From positions 700,001 to 764,000 of the forward strand of contig NZ_CP017305.1 of the NCBI RefSeq assembly GCF_001747405.1: a DNA stretch of 64,000 nucleotides, in the 5' to 3' direction. Made by a program: the position numbers and the translations under genes. The notes under the pieces were generated by a model. That model had not been told where the DNA came from. It saw only the letters and a list, made by a program, of their open reading frames with translations, and did not search any database. This DNA comes from Chlorobaculum limnaeum (GTDB lineage: Bacteria; Bacteroidota; Chlorobiia; Chlorobiales; Chlorobiaceae). This document shows, in pieces, positions 1 through 7,068 of the stretch. Within the stretch, counting starts at the first letter, position 1. The number at the start of each line of letters is the position of its first letter.

Positions 1-830
<830 letters not shown>

Positions 831-836
831 TTAATA

Positions 837-852
837 TGCAAGTGCTGTGCCA
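837..852 (-). promoter_or_regulatory. Sigma-54 promoter of nifH
   Basis: The minus strand reads TGGCACAGCACTTGCA, an exact match to the -24/-12 consensus TGGCAC-N5-TTGCA with the invariant GG and GC. Transcription would begin near 825, giving a leader of about 70 nt. The NifA-type activator encoded at 7069..8694 is the likely partner. A canonical TGT-N10-ACA NifA site was not found upstream. Confidence 0.85.
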
Positions 853-1339
853 AAGTGAGGCAAAGAGCCGATTTTATTTGGGTTATTTTTGTGCAAAAGC
901 CATAAGTCTATGCCCGGTATGAGGTTATCGATTCGAAGGTTTTCGGGATGGAAGCCTTGCGCAGGCTCTTGTTTTTATGTCGGGCGGAAATCCTATGGGC
1001 GAGTAACCTACAATTGTGCGGAAAACGAGTTGTGTCTACAAAATGGTAGGATTTGCGACGAGCGTCAGGCTGGATGTTTTAGCGGTCAGGCTGTACCGAA
1101 AAGCTGCTTTTCCTGGACTATTTTGCTGATCGGGAAATAAATCCGGCGTTTCAGCGATGATTTTCCGATGAAACGACCAAAATGTAGGAATTGGCGGTTT
1201 TGTGTTTTTTTCGATGAGGAACCGTTGCAAAGGTGCCGGTGTTTGAACTGAAAATCCAGCGGTTGGCGCTATATCTTATAATAAGAGTGGCCAACCGCAC
1301 AGGAGAGGAAGCATCCACGAACCGAAAAACACCGGTACC
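853..1339. other. Intergenic, no convincing gene; nested inverted repeat at 1259-1298
   Basis: Short open frames here have poor codon structure and no recognisable product. It holds the upstream region of nifH. At 1259-1267 and 1290-1298 lies a perfect 9-bp inverted repeat (GCGGTTGGC / GCCAACCGC) enclosing a second palindrome, TCTTAT-A-ATAAGA (1274-1287 region), whose centre contains TATAAT. This may be a regulated promoter or a structured leader for the gene at 1340. Confidence 0.4.
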
Positions 1340-1666
1340 ATGAAAACCTTCCTTCATCGCCGCCCAACGATTGGCGGCAAGTATCGTCAATGGATGTCCG
1401 GAAAAAGCCGTGAAGCTTCATGCTCCGGTCGCAAACCGATGGCGATTCCGGCAGTCTCTTCTGGCGCAGCAGCCGTTGGCGCGTTCGCCATCGGAGCGCT
1501 CAGCATCGGCGCACTCGCGATCGGCGCGGTGGCTATTGCCCGTCTCGTCATTGGCCGCCTCTTCGTAAAAAAAGCGAAGATCGAAACGCTCGACATCGGT
1601 ACGTTGCGAGTCGGCAAGCTGGAGGTGGCGGAGAGAGGTGGAGGCGAGGTGGCTGATGAGGCGTGA
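1340..1666 (+). CDS. Small protein with hydrophobic AIG-type pentapeptide repeats
   Basis: A 108-residue protein not assigned to a named family. Residues about 45-95 form a regular five-residue repeat (GAFAI-GALSI-GALAI-GAVAI, continuing ARLVI-GRLFV and then KIETL-DIGTL-RVGKL-EV), which is hydrophobic in the first half and amphipathic in the second. Such a period suggests a right- or left-handed beta-helix, or membrane association. The N-terminal 35 residues are basic and variable, and an internal ATG at 1437 (MAIPAVSS) is an alternative start. There is no strong ribosome site before either start. Coding status is supported by the regular repeat rather than by homology. Confidence 0.55.
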   Translation: MKTFLHRRPTIGGKYRQWMSGKSREASCSGRKPMAIPAVSSGAAAVGAFAIGALSIGALAIGAVAIARLVIGRLFVKKAKIETLDIGTLRVGKLEVAERGGGEVADEA

Positions 1667-1750
1667 GGTGTTCGATTGTCATGCTGATTCCGACTGTCGA
1701 GACCGCACAGAACGGCTGGCGAAGGTGTAACGTCGAAGACTTGTCCTCGC

Positions 1751-1790
1751 CTGAAAAAACTTCTCACTATATTACAGTATGATTTTTCAG
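1751..1790 (+). other. Inverted repeat upstream of hepT-mntA
   Basis: CTGAAAAA (1751-1758) and TTTTTCAG (1783-1790) form an 8-bp inverted repeat ahead of the toxin-antitoxin pair. It could end the upstream transcript or act as an operator. GCCTAAC at 1802-1808 resembles an attC R-box, but no partner box was found. Confidence 0.3.
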
Positions 1791-1823
1791 CAACGACAAC
1801 GGCCTAACTGTCAGCTATAACAC

Positions 1824-2246
1824 ATGATACTCGAACTGGAAAGCCTCGTTGCAGCGCTGTCAGCTCTGGAAAAATCCATCACAACCTGGCACAAGCTGTC
1901 GCAGGCGACGGGCCTCACCTCCGATGATTTGCAAACTATCAAATCGGGTGTGATCCAGAATTTCGAGGTGGCCTATGAACAGTGCTGGAAATTCATGAAG
2001 CGTTGGCTGGAAATCAATGTCAGTCCTGATATTGCCGATGGCGTTCCCAGACGCGAACTTTTCAGGCTCAGCGCTGAAAACCGCCTGATTGACGATGTTG
2101 GTCTCTGGATGGAGTTTCACAAGGCGCGCAATCTCACGGCTCACACCTACCATGCAGGCAACGCCGAACAGGCTTTTCAGGCGGCAATCACCCTGCCCGA
2201 ACAGGGGGCGCTCCTGCTTGAACGATTGAGAGCGCGAAATGCTTGA
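1824..2246 (+). CDS. hepT: HepT-like HEPN toxin
   Basis: A 140-residue all-helical HEPN-domain protein of the HI0074 / nucleotidyltransferase substrate-binding family. The diagnostic Rx4H RNase motif is present as RNLTAH near residue 108, followed by TYH. In characterised pairs HepT is a tRNA/mRNA-cleaving toxin neutralised when MntA AMPylates a Tyr near this motif. The stop overlaps the start of the nucleotidyltransferase gene by 8 bp, the usual tightly coupled arrangement. The start is the first ATG; no clear ribosome site is seen. The location in an accessory island fits a mobile toxin-antitoxin unit. Confidence 0.88.
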   Translation: MILELESLVAALSALEKSITTWHKLSQATGLTSDDLQTIKSGVIQNFEVAYEQCWKFMKRWLEINVSPDIADGVPRRELFRLSAENRLIDDVGLWMEFHKARNLTAHTYHAGNAEQAFQAAITLPEQGALLLERLRARNA

Positions 2247-2535
2247 CCTCAAACCGCATGAACTCGAAACGGTGCGAAACATTCTGAACCGTTTCGTGCC
2301 GCAAGCCGAAATCATCGCTTTCGGCTCAAGGATTCACGGAATGGCAAAACCCTGGTCAGACCTCGACCTTGCCATAAAAGCAGAATCAGCGCTCGACTGG
2401 AAAGTGTTGGAAGAGATTAAAGAAGCATTTCAGGAATCCGAATTGTCGTTCAGGGTAGATATTCTGGATTGGAACGATATAACGGCTGCGTTTCGTAGGG
2501 CGATAGAGGGGAGTGGGTATGAAATGTTGGGGTGA
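2239..2535 (+). CDS. mntA: MntA-like minimal nucleotidyltransferase antitoxin
   Basis: A 98-residue nucleotidyltransferase with the signature GSRIHGMAKPWSDLDLAI (GS-x10-D-x-D) at about residues 30-47, which supplies the two metal-binding aspartates; a third acidic site is likely the D in RVDILDW near residue 75. In type VII systems MntA transfers AMP groups to HepT and inactivates it. It overlaps hepT by 8 bp in the order toxin first, antitoxin second. Length is normal for the family and no damage is visible. Confidence 0.88.
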   Translation: MLDLKPHELETVRNILNRFVPQAEIIAFGSRIHGMAKPWSDLDLAIKAESALDWKVLEEIKEAFQESELSFRVDILDWNDITAAFRRAIEGSGYEMLG

Positions 2536-2569
2536 ATATTGATAGCCTGTTTAAAGAGGGCGCAGGTGA

Positions 2570-2705
2570 TTATTAATACGGCCAATAAAATTCTTAAACA
2601 ATTGCCCCGGACTTGAGTCCGGGGTTGATGAATAAGGCAAAATAAATAAGGGCTTTAGCCCAATCTCTTTCATTGAGGTCAGTTGCGATTTATTATGGAC
2701 GGGTG
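2570..2705 (+). repeat. MITE-like repeat with an IS630-type terminal sequence
   Basis: The left end TTATTAATACGGCCAATAAA (2570-2589) matches 18 of 20 bases of each terminal repeat of the IS630-family element at 5145..6258. Inside are two hairpins, CCCCGGACTTGAGTCCGGGG (about 2606-2625) and GGGCTTTAGCCC (2650-2661). The same order of end, hairpin, AT spacer and hairpin recurs on the other strand at about 26944-27051. The right end near 2688-2705 is a weak terminal-repeat match. No coding capacity. Confidence 0.6.
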
Positions 2706-2829
2706 AACGCCATGCTCACCGGTTGGAACAGCATAAGGCAACACTGATACAACGAACAAAACTTTTCATTGGCTCGAAACTTGTCTGAAAGAATTGGCTG
2801 TTCCAATCCGGTGCAGCAAGATGTTATGC
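2702..2829 (-). repeat. attC-like imperfect inverted repeat with bulged bases
   Basis: Arms at 2713-2732 and 2797-2818 pair over 20 bp with two unpaired bases on one arm six pairs apart, like the extrahelical bases of integron attC sites. Outside each arm is a 4-nt spacer, then AAC (2706-2708) and GTT (2823-2825), the conserved ends of attC R-boxes. The flanking R-box bases (GGTGAAC, GTTATGC) deviate from RYYYAAC / GTTRRRY. Total length of 128 bp is within the attC range. It lies just downstream of the small minus-strand genes, where a cassette attC would be. Confidence 0.4.
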
Positions 2830-2874
2830 TTGATAATCTACAAATATTTAACCTTAGAATTGTCGTGCACATTT

Positions 2875-3149
2875 TTAATGTAATCTAAGATTATTAATTC
2901 TTTTTTTGGCTTTTTCAATTGTGAACTCGGATTCAGAAGGCCATTCAACTACACAAGAGTTAATTATATATAGCCAATCAACTACTCTTATGTTTGTTTC
3001 AAGATTATATTCTTTCGAAATACGTTTCAAATCCTTAGTAATTTTTTTTCAAACAATTTTTTTAGCTTTGCTTCTGTAACATTATTAGATTCCTCTTCGG
3101 AAATATTGAATGTTACGATTAAGCTATTGGCTTCTGATAAACAATCCAT
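2875..3149 (-). pseudogene. Small unknown protein gene with a -1 frameshift at an A8 run
   Basis: From the ATG at 3149 (AGGAG two bases before it) the frame reads MDCLSEANSLIVTFNISEEE and on to FEKK, then hits a stop. If one more A is read at the A8 run (T8 on the plus strand at 3042-3049), the frame continues ITKDLKRISKEYNLETNIRV and ends in NNLRLH at 2875, giving about 91 residues. The 275-bp span is 3n+2, consistent with one missing base. The product is unknown. It starts 21 bp after the stop of the gene at 3171..3422 and probably shares its transcript. Programmed slippage, a real mutation or a sequencing error are all possible. Confidence 0.5.
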
Positions 3150-3170
3150 GGCTCCTAATCCTTTATGTTC

Positions 3171-3422
3171 TTAACTTGGTATGTGATGATCTGGAATTTG
3201 TAGAATACGTTCAACTTTTAGCATATTATCATTTAATGCGCCTTCAATCTCAACCATCATACGACAAAAAAACTCGAGTTCATAGTCAGGTTGCCATGGG
3301 TGACGATCTTTAAATTGTAACAAATAATCACCATTTTTAGTTTGTAGAAAATAATCGGGACCTTCACTTCTAGTGCCAACCCGACCGTGTTTAATAAAAA
3401 TTAAACCTTTATAGCTGTTCAT
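3171..3422 (-). CDS. Hypothetical cassette-like protein (83 aa)
   Basis: Starts MNSYKGLIFIKHGRVGTRSE and continues with a PDYFLQTKNGDYLLQF stretch, which looks like a compact beta-rich fold with aromatic residues. GGAGG lies eight bases before the ATG, a better ribosome site than most core genes in this window have. The region is far more AT-rich than the flanking nif genes. It is followed 21 bp later by another small gene on the same strand. I do not recognise a family. A strong ribosome site, small size, AT-richness and nearby attC-like repeats are typical of integron cassette genes; that is inference. Confidence 0.6.
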   Translation of the reverse strand: MNSYKGLIFIKHGRVGTRSEGPDYFLQTKNGDYLLQFKDRHPWQPDYELEFFCRMMVEIEGALNDNMLKVERILQIPDHHIPS

Positions 3423-3887
3423 TTTAAAATCCTCCGTTTTAAATTCTGAAAAATGGAAATAGTAAATAACTTATATTGCTTAAATTATTACAACAATCTG
3501 TACCTTTAAATAATTTTCAAAGATCTTAGCACCAAAAAAATTAAACCATAGAATTATCATGCTCTAAGACCATGTATGCTTACATCTGTTGCATTCATGG
3601 TTGTGTGTGCCCAAAATCTAATCCGCAGGCTATGCGAGCACCTTTCTTTTTGCATTCTGGACATTCTGTTGAGAAGTATGGCCTGAATCTATTGTAATTT
3701 CTTCACTAAAGTATTTATTTTTTATTTTCGTTACTTATCACCTCCTATTTTTTGGGACCTCGAAAAAAAGGGATTTGAAATATTCTCTTGCCAGCAAAGT
3801 TGGTACATGCCAGGCTAGCGGGCACCAATGAACGTTCTTTGACAGATTTGAGTCTACAAACCCAGGATTTGGTCATACTGGGCGCAC
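3423..3887. other. AT-rich spacer with a zinc-ribbon gene remnant and the IS5 element left flank
   Basis: On the minus strand about 3700-3595 reads YFSTECPECKKKGARIACGL followed by DFGHTQP and a stop, with a CPEC knuckle but no start codon and a stop just upstream, so it looks like the tail of a decayed gene. From about 3745 to 3887 is the non-coding left flank of the IS5-family transposase gene. I could not settle the element's left terminal repeat. Confidence 0.3.
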
Positions 3888-4937
3888 TTATCCCCAGAGA
3901 AACACGTTGTAAACCTTTTTGTTGAGCTGCACACAACGCATCATGTTGTAGGTCAGATTGGCCAAGCCAATCTTTGCCGTTGCCCTATCGTAGCCGATGG
4001 TTCTGATGTACATGGCTTTCATCGAATTGGTCAGAAAACCGAAGATATGCTCCACTCGGGCACGATGACGAGTTTTTTCTTGATTTGAGGCTTTCTGGGT
4101 CTCGGTAAGCTTATGGTGTTTGTTGGCTTTCTCATGGACGTTATTGGTCATGCCGCACTGTTCGATGCTTGCTTCCTGGCCGATAGAGGCTGCGTCAGCG
4201 TACAGCGGCTGTCCAGCATCAGTTTGATCGAGAAGCGTCTCGAGTTCCTGGGAGTCATGGACTGACGCATCGGTTACCGTGTAGTCGCTGATAAGCTTGG
4301 TTCCTTTATCAACCTTGATATGGTTCTTGTAGCCGTAGAAGTTCATCTTGTTTTTCTTGGCCCAACGGGCGTCACGGTCTTTTTGATGAAGCTTGTTGGG
4401 ATTAGCTTTCCAAGCCTCAGGGGTCTGGCCCTGCTTGATCTGCTGGTTTTCATCACGACTGTTGCGCTGACGGGGTACTTCAACGAAACTGGCATCAACA
4501 ATCTGACCCGTGTTTGCAAAGATGCACTGGTCGTCAAGGGCTTGATTGAAGCGTGCAAACAGTGCCTCGATGAGCCCTTCCCGGATCAGGGTTTCACGGA
4601 AATGCCAGATGGTTTTGGCATCGGGAACCTTGTCACTCGATTTCAGCCCGAGAAAGCGCTTGAAACTCAAACGATCGGTAATCTGGTACTCCATCTGGTC
4701 GTCCGAAAGGCTGTAGAGGCTTTGCAGAATGAGAATCTTGAACATCATGGTGCGATCAAACGGGGGACGTCCCATCTTGCTTTTGTTGGCCGGCTTGGAG
4801 AACGCGATCTCAAGGACAGGCTGAAAGAGAGCCCAGTCGATATGTGTTTCAAGCTTTACCAGCGGATCTTTCAGCTTGGTCAGGCGTTCCAAGAGAAAAT
4901 GCTCGTCGAAAAAACCCAGAGGATTGATGTTCTTCAT
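3888..4937 (-). CDS. IS5-family transposase
   Basis: A 349-residue DDE transposase. The N-terminal segment (about 50-100) has the GRPPFDRTMMFKILILQSLY and SDDQMEYQITDRLSF motifs characteristic of IS5 proteins. Catalytic residues are likely the D of IVDASFVEVP (about 146), the D of YADAASIGQ (about 245) and the E of RARVEHIFGF (about 295), which carries the IS5 Y/R-E signature. The frame is intact and length is normal, so the element may be active. The terminal repeats were not identified with confidence; the element should extend a little beyond both ends of the gene. It sits between the two attC-like sites of the island. Confidence 0.9.
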   Translation of the reverse strand: MKNINPLGFFDEHFLLERLTKLKDPLVKLETHIDWALFQPVLEIAFSKPANKSKMGRPPFDRTMMFKILILQSLYSLSDDQMEYQITDRLSFKRFLGLKSSDKVPDAKTIWHFRETLIREGLIEALFARFNQALDDQCIFANTGQIVDASFVEVPRQRNSRDENQQIKQGQTPEAWKANPNKLHQKDRDARWAKKNKMNFYGYKNHIKVDKGTKLISDYTVTDASVHDSQELETLLDQTDAGQPLYADAASIGQEASIEQCGMTNNVHEKANKHHKLTETQKASNQEKTRHRARVEHIFGFLTNSMKAMYIRTIGYDRATAKIGLANLTYNMMRCVQLNKKVYNVFLWG

Positions 4938-5085
4938 GGCAGTGGAAATGAGCGATGAGGTTCTGCCATAAAATACGGAATATTGGTCTGATGTCGATGC
5001 ACTATATTGCTTTTTTATAATAGCTTATAGCACATTTGACTTTTTAGAGACGCCCTTTAATAATTCAACGATTAATTGGATCGTG

Positions 5086-5145
5086 GCCTAACCGATTAAG
5101 GCAAGCGCAGAGCAAAGCGAGTCGCCTGCAAGCGGGTCGTTAGGT
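5086..5145 (-). repeat. Candidate integron attC site
   Basis: Sixty base pairs bounded by GCCTAAC (5086-5092, matches RYYYAAC) and GTTAGGT (5139-5145, matches GTTRRRY). The outer arms pair as CCTAAC-(C)-GA with TCGTTAGG, leaving one bulged base, and an inner AGGC/GCCT pair is possible. The 60-bp length is that of classic 59-base elements. Read on the minus strand it would end the cassette that holds the zinc-finger gene at 6320..6538, with a lone GTTAGGC box at 6574-6580 as that cassette's start. The IS630 element is inserted right at its edge. Confidence 0.45.
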
Positions 5146-6258
5146 TATTAATCCAGCCAATAAAACTCGCAAATATATTATATTGCGGGTATGGAAAAAA
5201 TCGATATTAGAAAAGTCTCTGACCGGGAGCGCGCTTTATTGCGCAACCAGGTGATTCGCTTGCGAAAGCAAGGCAAAGGCAACAATGAAGTTGCCGAACT
5301 CTTGGGGTTGTCCCCTGAAACAACGAGTCGTTGGTGGCAACGATACCAGCGAGAAGGCCAGTCCATGCTTGCGGAGCCAAAACGGGGTCGAAAACATGGA
5401 GAACAAAGGAGTCTGAATCCTGAACAGGAAAAGAAGATTCAGAAAATGATTGTCGATCATTACCCTGAACAACTGAAACTGCCATTCGCGCTTTGGGATC
5501 GTCAGGCAATCCAACTCCTGATTCTTCAGCAGTTTGGCATCAACATGCCGATTCGCACGGTTGGCCACTACCTGTCACGCTGGGGCTATACACCGCAACG
5601 TCCGATCAGGAAAGCCTATGAACAGCGTCCAGCCGAAGTCGAGCGCTGGATGCAGGAGTCCTATCCAGCCATCAAAGCGAAGGCAAAGACTGAAAATGCC
5701 GAGATTTACTGGGCTGACGAGACCGGCATCGCAACCAATGGCAACCTGGTCAGAGGCTATGCTCCTGCCGGAAAAACGCCTGAGTTACGACTGAATGCGC
5801 GCAAGGAGCACATCAGCATGATTTCAGCGATCAACAACCAGGGCAAGCTTCGTTTCATGCTCTATGAAGATGCCATGAACAGCAAACGACTCATCGAGTT
5901 CATGAAGCGTCTGGTCAAGGATGCAGGCCGAAAAGTGATCCTCATTCTGGACAATCTGAAAGTGCATCACAGCAAACCGGTCAAAGAGTGGCTGGGAAAG
6001 CATACGGAAAAGATCGAGGTGTTTTATTTACCGTCCTACTCACCGGAATTGAATCCAGACGAATATCTGAACAACGATTTGAAACACGCCGTGCATGTCA
6101 ATTATGGTGGAGTAGCCCGATCAAAAGCGGCAATTCACGACAAGACGATTTCGCATATGAGACATCTTCAGAAAAGTCCTTGCAAAGTCGAAAAACTGTT
6201 TGATCATCCCAATGTTCGCTATGCCAAAAATTGATACCTTTATTGGCCGGAGTAATAA
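5145..6258 (+). mobile_element. IS630-family insertion sequence
   Basis: Terminal inverted repeats TTATTAATCCAGCCAATAAA (5145-5164) and its near complement at 6239-6258 agree at 18 of 20 positions and flank one transposase gene. Length is about 1.1 kb, normal for IS630. The family duplicates a TA dinucleotide; exact edges are therefore uncertain by two or three bases. The same terminal sequence caps the MITE-like repeat at 2570. Confidence 0.8.
5191..6234 (+). CDS. IS630-family transposase
   Basis: A 347-residue protein with an N-terminal helix-turn-helix (NEVAELLGLSPETTSRWWQR, about 30-50), a winged-helix segment, and an RNase H-fold catalytic core. The DDE triad is visible as YWADETG (about 171), LILDNLKVHHS (about 250) and the acidic residue in YSPELNPDEY (about 285), the order and motifs of IS630 / Tc1-mariner enzymes. 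The frame is intact and full length. The start at 5191 sits 27 bp inside the left terminal repeat, so nearly the whole element is coding. Confidence 0.93.
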   Translation: MEKIDIRKVSDRERALLRNQVIRLRKQGKGNNEVAELLGLSPETTSRWWQRYQREGQSMLAEPKRGRKHGEQRSLNPEQEKKIQKMIVDHYPEQLKLPFALWDRQAIQLLILQQFGINMPIRTVGHYLSRWGYTPQRPIRKAYEQRPAEVERWMQESYPAIKAKAKTENAEIYWADETGIATNGNLVRGYAPAGKTPELRLNARKEHISMISAINNQGKLRFMLYEDAMNSKRLIEFMKRLVKDAGRKVILILDNLKVHHSKPVKEWLGKHTEKIEVFYLPSYSPELNPDEYLNNDLKHAVHVNYGGVARSKAAIHDKTISHMRHLQKSPCKVEKLFDHPNVRYAKN

Positions 6259-6319
6259 ATCATCATAGCGCTTTTGCTTTATTTAAAGGGATCAGCAATT
6301 GTGCTCGGATTGGATGCTG

Positions 6320-6538
6320 TCACTCCTTTCCACTTCCACCACAATGCGGACAAGTCATTTTGCCGCTACCCTTGCAATCTGGGCAGTCGACTTCACCCAA
6401 ACCGTTGCAACTAGGACAAGTTCCTAACGGACCCGTACCACTCCCGTTACAACTCGAGCAGGTTTTCTTTTTGCTGCCTGCACAATTACTACACTTAAAT
6501 CTACCTGTTCCATTACAGTAGTGACATTTTGCCATATG
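6320..6538 (-). CDS. Small DnaJ-type CxxCxGxG zinc-finger protein
   Basis: A 72-residue protein made almost entirely of Cys-x2-Cys-x-Gly-type repeats: CHYCNGTG, CSNCAGS, CSSCNGSG, CPSCNGLG, CPDCKGSG and CPHCGGSG. These match the zinc-binding module of DnaJ, but J domain, GF region and C-terminal substrate domains are absent. Six CxxC knuckles could bind three zinc ions. The start MAKCHYC is preferred because AAGGA lies about ten bases upstream; a start six codons earlier has no ribosome site. It is oriented like the other small minus-strand genes of the island and may be an integron cassette gene. Function unknown; protein-binding or disulfide roles are guesses. Confidence 0.75.
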   Translation of the reverse strand, partial: HMAKCHYCNGTGRFKCSNCAGSKKKTCSSCNGSGTGPLGTCPSCNGLGEVDCPDCKGSGKMTCPHCGGSGKE

Positions 6539-6556
6539 ATTATTCCTTTCCGTCAA

Positions 6557-7068
6557 TGGTTCTTATTTTATGAGGCCTAACAATGTTTAGACTGATCTGC
6601 CTAATTCTGGAAAAGCAGAAATCTTCTTTCTGTATAAGACAACCCCAGAATTATAATTACAGGTCAGTCAATTATTTTTTTTATAAATACTTAACAGTGC
6701 TTGCTCTTGTTTGGCTCTGCCGGTTTATACCGATCAGTCTAACCCGGCAAGGTTCAGGCTTCACTCAAAGAACGCTTCACACAAGTTCAAAAGCAAAAGT
6801 AGAATCAAAGCATCTATCAGCAACTTCTGCGCATCACGATGCATCGTGCCTGTACTGCTCATTCGGAAGGCCGTCTCGGGAGGGGCACTGCATAAGCCCG
6901 CCGGCGAAGCTTACGATTTCTATGTACGAAGATTACGGGATTATCACAAGCTAATCCAGACATCAACAGAAAACGCCATTCACCTGATTCCCCGAATGAG
7001 CCCGGAGTAAATCAAACGAATGGCGTCACGATTTATCGGTGCCTTCTCTTATCAGTGTCCTTGTCGTT
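6557..7068. other. Spacer between island and nifA; palindrome and possible nifA terminator
   Basis: The overlapping open frames here do not look like real proteins. GCCTAAC at 6574-6580 is an isolated attC-type R-box. A 14-bp perfect palindrome CACGATGCATCGTG lies at 6835-6848. ACGCCATTC (6973-6981) and GAATGGCGT (7018-7026) form a 9-bp inverted repeat with a long loop, 40 bp past the nifA stop, which may end the nifA transcript although no T-run follows. Confidence 0.35.

Noticed and set aside
889-1140. An 83-codon frame upstream of nifH
   Set aside because: Poor codon pattern, no ribosome site, no motif; it runs over the nifH control region.
6583-7010. Two overlapping frames between the island and nifA
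   Set aside because: Odd composition, no ribosome site and mutual overlap; treated as non-coding.
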